Source of the DNA: Alkalimonas sp.
GTDB taxonomy: Bacteria; Pseudomonadota; Gammaproteobacteria; Enterobacterales; Alteromonadaceae
Assembly (NCBI GenBank): GCA_007117525.1
Contig: SKGJ01000247.1
Coordinates: 1-7,016 of the forward strand
Length of the DNA stretch: 7,016 bases
Direction: 5' to 3'
Shown here one piece after another: positions 1 to 6,186 of the stretch. Made by a program: the position numbers and the translations under genes. Within the stretch, counting starts at the first letter, position 1. Each line of letters starts with the position of its first letter. The notes beneath the pieces were generated by a model. That model was not told the origin of the DNA. It saw only the letters and a list, made by a program, of their open reading frames with translations, and ran no database searches.

Positions 1-62
1 ATCGATACAAAGAAATATCATCGTAAGGGCTGCCGTAAAGAACTGTGGTGTCATTTACTAAA

Positions 63-71
63 TGCTACATT
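63..71 (+). promoter_or_regulatory. candidate extended -10 promoter for pheL-pheA
   Basis: A TGC triplet followed by TACATT (4 of 6 matches to TATAAT) resembles an extended -10 element. It would start a transcript near position 78, leaving about 34 untranslated bases before the leader peptide. No good -35 box lies 17 bases upstream. A better -35-like hexamer, TTGACT at 77-82, pairs with TAAAAA at 100-105, but that would start the RNA on the leader ATG itself. The choice between them is inference. Confidence 0.25.
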
Positions 72-111
72 AGCAGTTGACTTTAGCCATCCAGACTGAT
101 AAAAATGAGGA

Positions 112-174
112 ATGAAACAACATACCGCCAACACCTTCTTTTTTGACTTTTTTACCACCCGTCACGGGAGGTAG
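112..174 (+). CDS. pheL: phe operon leader peptide PheL
   Basis: This 20-codon frame begins MKQHTANTFFFDFFTTR and contains five Phe codons within six positions (136-153), followed by TAG at 172-174. It plays the role of the E. coli PheL leader peptide: the ribosome translating it senses charged tRNA-Phe and sets the fold of the downstream RNA. The sequence differs from E. coli PheL (no FFFAFFF run), but the Phe cluster, the position about 90 bases ahead of pheA and the terminator that follows are diagnostic. An in-frame TAA at 100-102 makes ATG 112 the only ATG start in this frame. A GAGG at 107-110 lies unusually close to the start, so initiation may be inefficient. The product is presumably a short-lived regulatory peptide. 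Confidence 0.82.
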   Translation: MKQHTANTFFFDFFTTRHGR

Positions 175-208
175 TGTTGCGCGCTGGCAGAACACCGAAA
201 ACCTCCCC
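152..208 (+). promoter_or_regulatory. phe attenuator: pause hairpin and antiterminator
   Basis: Segment 1 (ACCACCC, 154-160) can pair with segment 2 (GGGAGGT, 166-172) with one A-A mismatch, forming a hairpin just after the Phe codons. Segment 2 is identical to the right arm of the terminator (213-219), so it can also pair with segment 3 (ACCTCCC, 201-207). That longer antiterminator is reinforced by GTGTT (174-178) with AACAC (191-195). A ribosome stalled on the Phe codons would cover segment 1, free segment 2 and allow pheA transcription. The pairings are read directly from the sequence; the mechanism is the known one for pheA and trp attenuators. Confidence 0.75.
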
Positions 209-227
209 ATCTGGGAGGTTTTTTTTT
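198..227 (+). terminator. phe attenuator intrinsic terminator
   Basis: The stem pairs AAAACCTCCC (198-207) with GGGAGGTTTT (213-222) across the loop CATCT, and nine consecutive T residues run from 219 to 227. This is a textbook Rho-independent terminator placed between the leader peptide and pheA. It would form when Phe-tRNA is plentiful and the ribosome finishes the leader peptide. Confidence 0.88.
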
Positions 228-267
228 GGCTCTAACAAATAAAAATTGCAATGAAGGAAGCTCCAGC

Positions 268-1422
268 ATGGAACTGAATGAAGTACGACAACAGATACAG
301 ACAACCGATCAGCAATTGCTGCAGTTGTTGGCCAAACGCCGTCAACTGGCATTGGCGGTAGCGGAAGCTAAAATCAGCCAAAACAAGCCAATCCGGGATC
401 AGGAGCGTGAAGAAGCTTTGTTGCTGCGCTTGATCGAAAGTGGTAAAGCGCTCGAGCTTGATGCGCCTTATGTCACCCGTTTGTTTCATGTGATTATTGA
501 AGACTCGGTGCTGCAGCAGCAAGCAAAGTTGCAAGGCGAGCTGCGCGGCATGCAAGGGCCCTCAGTCAAAGTCGCTTATCTGGGTGGACAGGGCTCTTAC
601 AGCTACTGGGCGACGCAAAAGTACTTCACCCGCCGCGCTGAGCAAATTATTGATATTGGCTGCGACAGTTTTAATGACATCATTAAAGCGGTCGAAACCG
701 GCCATGCCGATTATGCAGTCTTGCCGATTGAAAACACTTCATCCGGTAGCATCAATGAAGTCTACGACTTGCTGCAACACACCCGTTTGTCCATCGTTGG
801 CGAGCTGACCCACCCGATTGATCACTGCGTACTTGGTGTACCTGGGACTGCGCTCAACCAGATTCGCCAAATCTGTGCCCACCCTCAGGTGATCGCTCAG
901 TGCAGTCAATTCTTGCTGGGCCTGACCAACATCAAGGTCGAGTATTGCGACAGTTCCTCCGATGCCTTTCAACGGGTGCAACAAAAACAGGATCCGACCA
1001 TGGTTGCTATTGGCGGTGAAGCTGGCGGGAAGATCTATGGGCTGGAGGTGCTGGCACGCGATCTGGCCAACCAAAAAGACAACGTCAGCCGCTTTATTGT
1101 GGTGGCGCGTAAAGCCGTGACGGTCGCCAAAGCCATACCGGCCAAAACTACCTTTATTATGTTCACCGGCCAACAACCCGGCGCTTTGGTTGACGCCCTA
1201 ACGGTGTTAAAGCGCCACGGCATCAGCATGGCCAAGCTGGAGTCCCGGCCTATTCCCGGCAACCCTTGGGAAGAAATGTTTTATGTCGACGTACTGGCCA
1301 ACACCCATGATTACGCCATGACCCGGGCGCTGGAGGAACTGAATCGAATCACCAAATTTATTAAAGTGCTGGGCTGCTACCCCAGTGAAGCCATTCAGCC
1401 GACAGAAGTACCAACCAGCTGA
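268..1422 (+). CDS. pheA: bifunctional chorismate mutase / prephenate dehydratase (P-protein)
   Basis: This cytoplasmic enzyme converts chorismate to prephenate and then to phenylpyruvate, the committed route to phenylalanine. It has 384 residues, against 386 in E. coli. Residues 1-90 are the AroQ chorismate mutase domain, with counterparts of its catalytic residues visible: R7, R24, K35, D44, R47, E48 and Q84. Residues about 100-282 are the prephenate dehydratase, including the IENTSSGSINEVYDLL stretch. The usual TRF active-site motif reads SRF here (S274). Residues about 293-378 are the ACT regulatory domain, with GALV (305-308) and ESRP (325-328), the motifs tied to Phe binding and feedback inhibition. 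I chose ATG 268 because AAGGA (254-258) lies nine bases upstream and the domain starts as in E. coli. A longer frame from TTG 226 would begin inside the attenuator T-run. Expression is expected to be controlled by the upstream attenuator. Confidence 0.97.
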   Translation: MELNEVRQQIQTTDQQLLQLLAKRRQLALAVAEAKISQNKPIRDQEREEALLLRLIESGKALELDAPYVTRLFHVIIEDSVLQQQAKLQGELRGMQGPSVKVAYLGGQGSYSYWATQKYFTRRAEQIIDIGCDSFNDIIKAVETGHADYAVLPIENTSSGSINEVYDLLQHTRLSIVGELTHPIDHCVLGVPGTALNQIRQICAHPQVIAQCSQFLLGLTNIKVEYCDSSSDAFQRVQQKQDPTMVAIGGEAGGKIYGLEVLARDLANQKDNVSRFIVVARKAVTVAKAIPAKTTFIMFTGQQPGALVDALTVLKRHGISMAKLESRPIPGNPWEEMFYVDVLANTHDYAMTRALEELNRITKFIKVLGCYPSEAIQPTEVPTS

Positions 1423-1450
1423 AAAAACAAAGGCGCCACTTGGGCGCCTT
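1422..1450 (-). terminator. intrinsic terminator of the DUF3718-like gene, overlapping the pheA stop
   Basis: AAGGCGCC (1430-1437) and GGCGCCTT (1443-1450) form a perfect eight-pair GC-rich stem with a five-base loop. On the minus strand the stem is followed by TGTTTTTT, a good U-tract. On the plus strand no T-run follows, so it is a weaker end for pheA, although the stem could also protect that mRNA. The U-tract touches the pheA stop codon, so the two convergent genes share this element. Confidence 0.8.
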
Positions 1451-1485
1451 CTAAAGAACAGGGAGGGTAAATCAATACAGCATGA

Positions 1486-1857
1486 TTAGCTGTTGGCGCG
1501 AGACCGGATGGACTCAATCACCGGAGAGCTACCGAAGCCATTGCTCTCAGCCCATTCAATATCACCAGAAGCCGCAACCTGGCTGCCTGGCAGCTGACGG
1601 ATGATAAAGTCGGCAGTGTCGTTGGCGTTGTGGCGAATGGCATGACGCACCAGCGGCAAGCCATCACAAACGATGCCATCGTAAACATTGCGTAAACGCA
1701 AACGGTGGTCACTCAGAGTTTTGCGCAAGTCGTTACGGCTATCGGCAGCCACAAAAGAGCAAATCGAAACAGCAAGTTGCTGATCGGCCTGAGCCTGTGA
1801 GCTGAACATCGCGGTGGCTGCAAGAACAGACGCTAAAGCTACAAATTTCAATTTCAT
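1486..1857 (-). CDS. small secreted protein, DUF3718-like
   Basis: The 123-residue product starts with a classical Sec signal peptide: MKLK, a hydrophobic stretch to about residue 18, then SSQAQA with likely cleavage between A24 and D25. The mature protein of about 99 residues is therefore predicted to be periplasmic or exported. It contains two cysteines (C33 in SIC and C64 in IVCDG) that could form a disulfide. The pattern of an early Cys, an Ala-rich helix, the RLRNVYDGIVCDG segment, RHAIRHNA and FIIRQLP matches my memory of DUF3718 proteins of Alteromonadales, a family with no known function. I could not search it. GGAG (plus positions 1865-1868) lies about seven bases before the ATG. The gene has its own terminator (1422-1450) and a leader of about 216 bases that carries a predicted c-di-GMP riboswitch, so its level likely follows the motile-to-sessile second messenger. 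No enzymatic motif is visible. Confidence 0.85.
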   Translation of the reverse strand: MKLKFVALASVLAATAMFSSQAQADQQLAVSICSFVAADSRNDLRKTLSDHRLRLRNVYDGIVCDGLPLVRHAIRHNANDTADFIIRQLPGSQVAASGDIEWAESNGFGSSPVIESIRSRANS

Positions 1858-1977
1858 TTTCTGGCTCCATGGTACAATAATTAGTCAGAACCCATTCATC
1901 TGTGAATGGCGATTAGCTTGTGCTTGCGAAAGGTCAGTCAGACACTGCAGAGTGCAGTTCACATTAAGGTCAGGACG
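1858..1977 (-). promoter_or_regulatory. riboswitch expression platform / 5' leader
   Basis: This stretch separates the aptamer from the DUF3718-like start codon and holds no gene. It contains a hairpin ACTGCA/TGCAGT (1944-1949 with 1953-1958) and a hairpin CCATTCA/TGAATGG (1892-1898 with 1903-1909). A 7-base direct repeat, AGGTCAG, occurs at 1931 and 1967. Neither hairpin is followed by a T-run on the minus strand, so a transcriptional terminator switch is not apparent. The aptamer strand CTGGGCT (plus 1990-1996) could pair, with one bulged G, with AGCCAG (plus 1861-1866), which overlaps the ribosome binding site. That suggests translational control, but this part is inference. Confidence 0.4.
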
Positions 1978-2077
1978 ACGCTTAATGGCAGCCCAGCTAT
2001 CATGGGAAACAGGGTTTCCGTTAGACCTGAAGCTTTGCGTGATCATCCTTTCGGATGTCTTGCCTTTCGAAGTGCGC
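1978..2077 (-). promoter_or_regulatory. class I cyclic-di-GMP riboswitch aptamer (GEMM-I)
   Basis: On the minus strand the RNA shows the GEMM-I layout in order. First comes AAAGGCAA (from 2067), then a five-pair hairpin CATCC/GGATG capped by a GAAA tetraloop (2044-2057). The signature ACGCAAAGC follows at 2032-2040. The second hairpin pairs CUUCAG with CUGGGC at its base and GGAAAC with GUUUCC at its tip. Between these lie UCUAAC (2020-2025) and CAUGA (2000-2004), resembling the 11-base GAAA-tetraloop receptor. The end reads UAGCUGGGCUGCC (1987-1999), like the Vc2 aptamer's UAGCGGGGUUACC. Against Vc2 the basal helix differs by compensating changes. The ligand-contacting G of AGGGC and the A of CGCAAAG (G20 and A47 in Vc2) have counterparts, though the joint after the first hairpin carries one extra base. 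A closing stem CUU/AAG brings the ends together. Identification is by motif comparison from memory, without a covariance search. Confidence 0.88.
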
Positions 2078-2079
2078 AC

Positions 2080-2108
2080 AGAATAACCAATTCAAACGCC
2101 CTTGGCAA
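2080..2108 (-). promoter_or_regulatory. sigma70-like promoter for the riboswitch and DUF3718-like gene
   Basis: On the minus strand TTGCCA (plus 2103-2108; 5 of 6 to TTGACA) is followed by exactly 17 bases and TATTCT (plus 2080-2085; 4 of 6 to TATAAT). Transcription would begin near 2073-2075, right at the 5' edge of the predicted aptamer. That placement supports both calls. Confidence 0.6.
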
Positions 2109-2153
2109 TAGCGTCATAAAAATTTCATCGATAAAAGCGGTACAGCCATCGAA

Positions 2154-3560
2154 TCACAGACTGATTTGCTGGCCCTGTTCAGCAATCTCAACCGCCATGC
2201 CCTGTTGTTGCATCGCTTGTTGCAACGCCTGCTGCGCTTTGGGCTCGCCATGCACCAACCAAAACTGGGGTTGACCACCAATAGCCCCGGCCCACTGCAA
2301 CAACTCACTCTGACCGGCATGGGCTGAAAAGCCACCTATGGTGTGTACTTTTGCTTTCACCACAATGTCCTGACCAAAGAGTTTGATGCGCTGCTCGCCA
2401 TCCACCAGCCGACGCCCCAAAGTGCCCTGCGCCTGGAAGCCAACAAAAATAAGGTGGTTGGAGTTTTTCCACAAGTTGTGTTTGAAGTGATGCACTATAC
2501 GGCCGCCATTGCACATGCCGCTGCCTGCGATGATGATGGCCCCCTGCTTAAAGCGATTAATGGCCATGGAATCTTCCACCGTTTCGGACAGCTTTAAAAT
2601 CGGCAAAAAAGATGCCAAATCGCGCACGTTTTGTTGCTTCAACAAACGGGTATCGTCCGGGTCCATGCTGTGAAAAAAGCGGTCGTAAATTTCAGTAATG
2701 CTGATGGCCATCGGGCTGTCCAAAAACACCACCTTTTGCTTTAACTTACCCTGATGGTACAAGACACCGAGGTAATACAGGATCTCCTGCGAGCGCCCCA
2801 GCGCAAAAGCCGGAATGTACACATTGCCGCCAGCCTGGTAGGCGTCTTCCAGCGCTGCAGCAAACTCCGCCACCGTGTGCTCGACATCCTGATGATTGCG
2901 ATCGCCATAGGTGCTTTCCATCAGCACCAGATCAGCATGAGCTATTTCAGCCGGGTCGTTCATCAGCACCGTTGCCGGGTTGCCCAAATCACCGGAAAAC
3001 ACCAGATGGCGCATGCCCTGTTTGCCTTTTAGCCAGAGCTGTACAATGGCCGAGCCCAGGATATGGCCGGCATCGTTAAACTCCAGCTCCATCCCGGGCA
3101 TCGGCACCGTGCGCTTATTGTATGGCAGCGGCTCACACAGCTCGATGACCCGTTCGGCATCGGAAAGCTGCATCACTGCTGGCAGCTCTTTTTTCCCAGC
3201 CCGGGCTGCCCGGCGGTTTTTCCACTCCAGATCTTTTAAATACAGATGCACCGAGTCTTTCAACAGTACCGGCAACAGCTCGGCGGTCCCTTTGGTGCAG
3301 TAAATTTTGCCATGAAAGCCTTTGGCCACCAGCAGGGGCAACAAACCGCTGTGATCAATGTGGGCATGGGACAGGATCACCGCATCTATGTCTTTTGGCT
3401 TAAATTGAAACCGAAACTTATGCCATTCGCGAATTTGATCGCTGCCTTGCACCATGCCGCAATCCAGCAGCACTTTTTTGTTATTTAGTTCAACTAAATA
3501 GCAAGACCCTGTCACCTGACCGGCTCCGCCGATAAAGGTTAATTGCGCATTAATGGGCAT
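2154..3560 (-). CDS. beta-CASP metallo-beta-lactamase-fold RNA nuclease (YSH1/CPSF-73-like)
   Basis: The 468-residue cytoplasmic protein is a predicted zinc-dependent ribonuclease. The metallo-beta-lactamase core shows the metal-binding HAHIDH (65-70), H166 in AGHILGS, D191 in SGDLG and H437 in LVHGEP. The beta-CASP insert supplies ESTYGD (E215), a SGMCNGGR stretch (347-354) followed by HH (357-358), and FSAHAGQ (H414). These match the motifs used by CPSF-73 and bacterial RNases such as Thermus TTHA0252, so catalysis should be intact. I chose ATG 3560 because AGGAGA lies just upstream (plus 3566-3571) and the fold begins at residue 7. The frame stays open to 3623, but those 21 codons lie inside the upstream gene. 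The start overlaps the end of the Na/Pi transporter gene by 11 bases, implying one mRNA and coupled translation. RNA as substrate is inferred from family; the true target is unknown. Confidence 0.93.
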   Translation of the reverse strand: MPINAQLTFIGGAGQVTGSCYLVELNNKKVLLDCGMVQGSDQIREWHKFRFQFKPKDIDAVILSHAHIDHSGLLPLLVAKGFHGKIYCTKGTAELLPVLLKDSVHLYLKDLEWKNRRAARAGKKELPAVMQLSDAERVIELCEPLPYNKRTVPMPGMELEFNDAGHILGSAIVQLWLKGKQGMRHLVFSGDLGNPATVLMNDPAEIAHADLVLMESTYGDRNHQDVEHTVAEFAAALEDAYQAGGNVYIPAFALGRSQEILYYLGVLYHQGKLKQKVVFLDSPMAISITEIYDRFFHSMDPDDTRLLKQQNVRDLASFLPILKLSETVEDSMAINRFKQGAIIIAGSGMCNGGRIVHHFKHNLWKNSNHLIFVGFQAQGTLGRRLVDGEQRIKLFGQDIVVKAKVHTIGGFSAHAGQSELLQWAGAIGGQPQFWLVHGEPKAQQALQQAMQQQGMAVEIAEQGQQISL

Positions 3561-5154
3561 GAAGTTCTCCTGTTTCGGTTGGCAACAGCTCCTGCTGCTC
3601 ATAGGCGTTTTGCAGCTGAGCAATACTCAGCATGCATTTGGTTAGGTGATGGTCAAAGCGACGCAGCTCTGCCAGACGCAGCAGCAGCTCGCCGCCCTGG
3701 CCACTGTGCAGATGGCTGCTTAACTGCTCCGGTGTTAACAGCTGTTGTTTTTGCTCGACGCGTTTGCGACTGATATCCCGGTACAACACCGAAATCTGAC
3801 CGGATGCGACGGGTAAATCCAGCGCCGCCAAGGCCCGCCAAAACTCCGCTTGCGACTGGATTGCTGGCCGCTGCTGTTCAAACCGGTGCTCCAGTTGCGG
3901 CAGCATTTGCAGCAACAACTCAAAACGCAACTGGCTTTTGGCCAGTCGGTTTAACAACTGGGCTTCAGCAGACTGCAAGGGTTGTTGCCCCAACTGGTTG
4001 GTAAAGCTGGCAATATCCCGCTGCAACTGGCGCAGCTCATCCAATGCGCTTCTATCCAGCGGCTTATGGGCCAGATTGGCCGCCAGCCGGCACAGCTGCT
4101 GCACTTGATGTTGCTGCTCCATGGTCAGGGTTTTCAGGGCCAGTGCTGGTATCGCCAGGCTGGATTGATCCAGCATCCGCAACCGATCGCTTGGCTGACG
4201 GCGAAAACGGCCGTTTAACCACAACACCAAGCGATCACTGATGGGCCACATCAGCAAGACACCAAGCAGATTAAACAAGGTATGGAACAAAGCCAGGCTG
4301 AAAGCAGCATGGTGCACATCAAACAATTGATACTGCAACCAAAGCAGCAACCACAGCAAAGGCTGTAGCAATAGCAGCGCGACAATGGCAGTGATCACAT
4401 TAAAAATAAGATGCAGCATCGCCAGCCGCTTGGCTTTAGCGGTCGCAGCCAGAGCAGATAAAATCGCGGTGGAGGTAGTGCCCAGGTTAGAACCGATGAC
4501 AAAAGCTGCACCCAGGCTTAATGGCACCACGCCACTGGCAACCGCCGTGATCACCAAAGCGATCACGGCTGCAGAAGCCTGCATCACGGTGGTGAGTAAA
4601 GCGCCAATCAGCACCGCCAGCAGCAGCCCCCAGATGCCAATTTCTACCAGCCAGCCAAACTCTAAATTCACGAAAGCAGCATCAAAGCTTGTCTTTAGCA
4701 AACCGATGCCTAAAAACATCAAGCCAAAACCAGCCACTCCCTGGCCACTGCCTTGCCAGACCCGGGATTTGACAAAGGACTTCAGCAGAATACCGACACC
4801 AATCAAGGGCAGCGCCAGCGCATCGATTTTAAACTGCAAGCCAACCAGGGCGACAAACCAACCGGTAAAGGAAGTCCCCACATTGCTGCCATAAATCACG
4901 TAAGCGGCATTGCGTAGCGACACCAGGTTGGCATTGACAAAACCTATGGTGGTCACGGTCACTGCAGTCGAGGATTGCACTGCAACGGTAGCAAAGGTGC
5001 CTATCGCCAGTCCTTGCAACGGCCTGCCTGTCCAACGCTGCAAACCGGTGACAAGATTATTGCCAGCCGCTTTTTTCAGACCAAGCGTCATCCACTCCAT
5101 ACCAAGCAGGATCAAACCCAGTGCCCCCAATGCCATCAGTCCGTCATTGATCAT
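3550..5154 (-). CDS. Na/Pi-cotransporter family protein with C-terminal helical domain
   Basis: This 534-residue inner-membrane protein belongs to the NptA/YjbB type of sodium-phosphate cotransporters. Two inverted-repeat halves each carry the family signatures: QSSTAV (60-65) with GSNVGTS (89-95), and QASAAV (192-197) with GSNLGTT (221-227). About eight or more hydrophobic segments lie within residues 1-310. From about 340 to 520 the chain is soluble, Leu/Gln-rich and helical, in the position where relatives have a PhoU-like domain. It could move phosphate, often as efflux, but the substrate is inferred from family only. The ATG at 5154 is preceded by AGGG four bases away; a second Met at residue 7 is possible. 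It is the first gene of a two-gene unit with the nuclease. No convincing Pho box or promoter was seen upstream. Confidence 0.92.
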   Translation of the reverse strand: MINDGLMALGALGLILLGMEWMTLGLKKAAGNNLVTGLQRWTGRPLQGLAIGTFATVAVQSSTAVTVTTIGFVNANLVSLRNAAYVIYGSNVGTSFTGWFVALVGLQFKIDALALPLIGVGILLKSFVKSRVWQGSGQGVAGFGLMFLGIGLLKTSFDAAFVNLEFGWLVEIGIWGLLLAVLIGALLTTVMQASAAVIALVITAVASGVVPLSLGAAFVIGSNLGTTSTAILSALAATAKAKRLAMLHLIFNVITAIVALLLLQPLLWLLLWLQYQLFDVHHAAFSLALFHTLFNLLGVLLMWPISDRLVLWLNGRFRRQPSDRLRMLDQSSLAIPALALKTLTMEQQHQVQQLCRLAANLAHKPLDRSALDELRQLQRDIASFTNQLGQQPLQSAEAQLLNRLAKSQLRFELLLQMLPQLEHRFEQQRPAIQSQAEFWRALAALDLPVASGQISVLYRDISRKRVEQKQQLLTPEQLSSHLHSGQGGELLLRLAELRRFDHHLTKCMLSIAQLQNAYEQQELLPTETGELHAH

Positions 5155-5301
5155 GATCCCTGTCGTTTTCCTTTTGTCTGCTTGGTTGATGAGAAGTTAT
5201 TGTGACACAACTGGATACTCTGTAATCTTAGTTTAAATCAAAGCAAGCTGCATTTTTCGCCCTATCAGCTGCTTAGAAAACAACCATTTACAGAGGTTCT
5301 T

Positions 5302-6186
5302 ATGTCAACGCCCAATGCTTTGCACAAACGCCATTTCAACAGTGCCCAGGACTCCGTCGATGCCATCAATCAATTGCAAGACCACGCCTCCTATCGCCTG
5401 GCCTTTGCTGATCATGACTTTTTACTGCAGGATGAATTGCGGCATGTTCGGCTGCAACTGGAGTATTTGAAACCGCAGTTGGTGATGGAGCAACATGGCA
5501 TTGATGCCACCCTTGTGGTGTTTGGCAGTGCCCGGTTTTTAGCACCTGGCGAAGCAAAAGCTGCGCTGGAGCAGGCCGAAACCGCTTTGGCTGCTGAACC
5601 GGACAACAAAGCACGGCAGCAGCAACGGCAGCAAGCACTGCGCGATCTGCATAACAGTCGTTACTATCAGGCCTCACGGGATTTTGCCTATCTGGTGGCC
5701 GAGCATGGCCAGCAGCACCCGGAGGAAAAGCTGACCATCATCAGCGGTGGCGGTCCGGGCATTATGGAAGCAGCCAACCGGGGGGCAATGGAAGCCGGCA
5801 GCCCCAGTATTGGCCTCAACATCGTGCTGCCCAAAGAGCAAAACCCCAACCCTTACATTACACCGGAGTTTTGCTTTCAATTTCACTATTTTGCCATTCG
5901 TAAAATGCATTTTTTACAGCGGGCCCGCGCATTGGTTGCTTTCCCGGGTGGCTTTGGCACTTTGGATGAGCTTTTCGAAACCCTGACTTTGCTGCAGACC
6001 AAAAAGGCCGAAGCGGTACCGGTGATTTTGTACGATGAGACGTTTTGGCGGCGTTTAATCAACTTTGATTTGCTGGTTGAAAGCGGCGTGATCAGTGCTG
6101 AGGACTTGGATTTAATTCAATTTGTCGATACGCCCGAACAGGCCTGGCAAGCGATCCGCACAGCCTACCAATTGGCAGAAGCTTAG
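5302..6186 (+). CDS. LOG / TIGR00730-family Rossmann-fold nucleotide phosphoribohydrolase
   Basis: The 294-residue cytoplasmic protein carries the family hallmarks: FGSAR (74-78), SGGGPGIMEAANRGA (148-162), RK (200-201) and PGGFGTLDE (215-223), whose Glu is the expected catalytic residue. Family members split nucleoside monophosphates such as AMP into the base and ribose 5-phosphate. Plant LOG enzymes do this to cytokinin nucleotides, and E. coli PpnN does it in purine salvage. It is longer than the roughly 190-residue minimal LOG. It has an N-terminal extension of about 68 residues and a charged, Gln-rich helical insert at about 84-125. It is shorter than PpnN (454). ATG 5302 follows AGAGG (5292-5296) at good spacing. 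The gene is divergent from the transporter, and its stop overlaps the tyrA stop by convergence. Substrate preference cannot be read from the sequence. Confidence 0.9.
   Translation: MSTPNALHKRHFNSAQDSVDAINQLQDHASYRLAFADHDFLLQDELRHVRLQLEYLKPQLVMEQHGIDATLVVFGSARFLAPGEAKAALEQAETALAAEPDNKARQQQRQQALRDLHNSRYYQASRDFAYLVAEHGQQHPEEKLTIISGGGPGIMEAANRGAMEAGSPSIGLNIVLPKEQNPNPYITPEFCFQFHYFAIRKMHFLQRARALVAFPGGFGTLDELFETLTLLQTKKAEAVPVILYDETFWRRLINFDLLVESGVISAEDLDLIQFVDTPEQAWQAIRTAYQLAEA

Noticed and set aside
1..99. Plus frame 1 is open from the window edge to TGA at 97-99 and could be the 3' end of an upstream gene
   Set aside because: The 32 residues match no family I know, and the stretch overlaps the probable phe promoter region. 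It is too short to support a call.
77..105. TTGACT and TAAAAA with 17-base spacing as the pheA promoter
   Set aside because: It would start transcription at the leader peptide ATG and leave no ribosome binding site. It is possible only for leaderless translation.
1883..1911. TTCACA with a 17-base spacer and TAATTA as a promoter directly ahead of the DUF3718-like gene
   Set aside because: The -10 box matches only two of six positions, and the better promoter is at 2080-2108 next to the aptamer.
1885..2046. A minus-strand frame of 53 codons starting ATG at 2046, with AAAGG directly before it, inside the DUF3718-like leader
   Set aside because: The start codon and its apparent Shine-Dalgarno are the GGATG arm of the riboswitch hairpin with no spacing, and the frame runs through the aptamer. 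The product resembles nothing I recognise.
2108..2153. A possible terminator after the nuclease gene (TCGAT/ATCGA arms with a 15-base loop, then TGAAATTTTT)
   Set aside because: The stem is only five AT-containing pairs with a long loop, and the T-run is offset; not convincing.
4385..4894. A 169-codon plus-strand frame antisense to the transporter gene
   Set aside because: It is a shadow of the transporter coding sequence: low-complexity Ala/Thr/Pro-rich translation, no ribosome binding site considered credible and no family resemblance.
5175..5215. A Pho-box-like sequence (TGTCA element on the minus strand) ahead of the Na/Pi transporter gene
   Set aside because: Only one half-site resembles the box; the expected 11-base repeat partner is absent.
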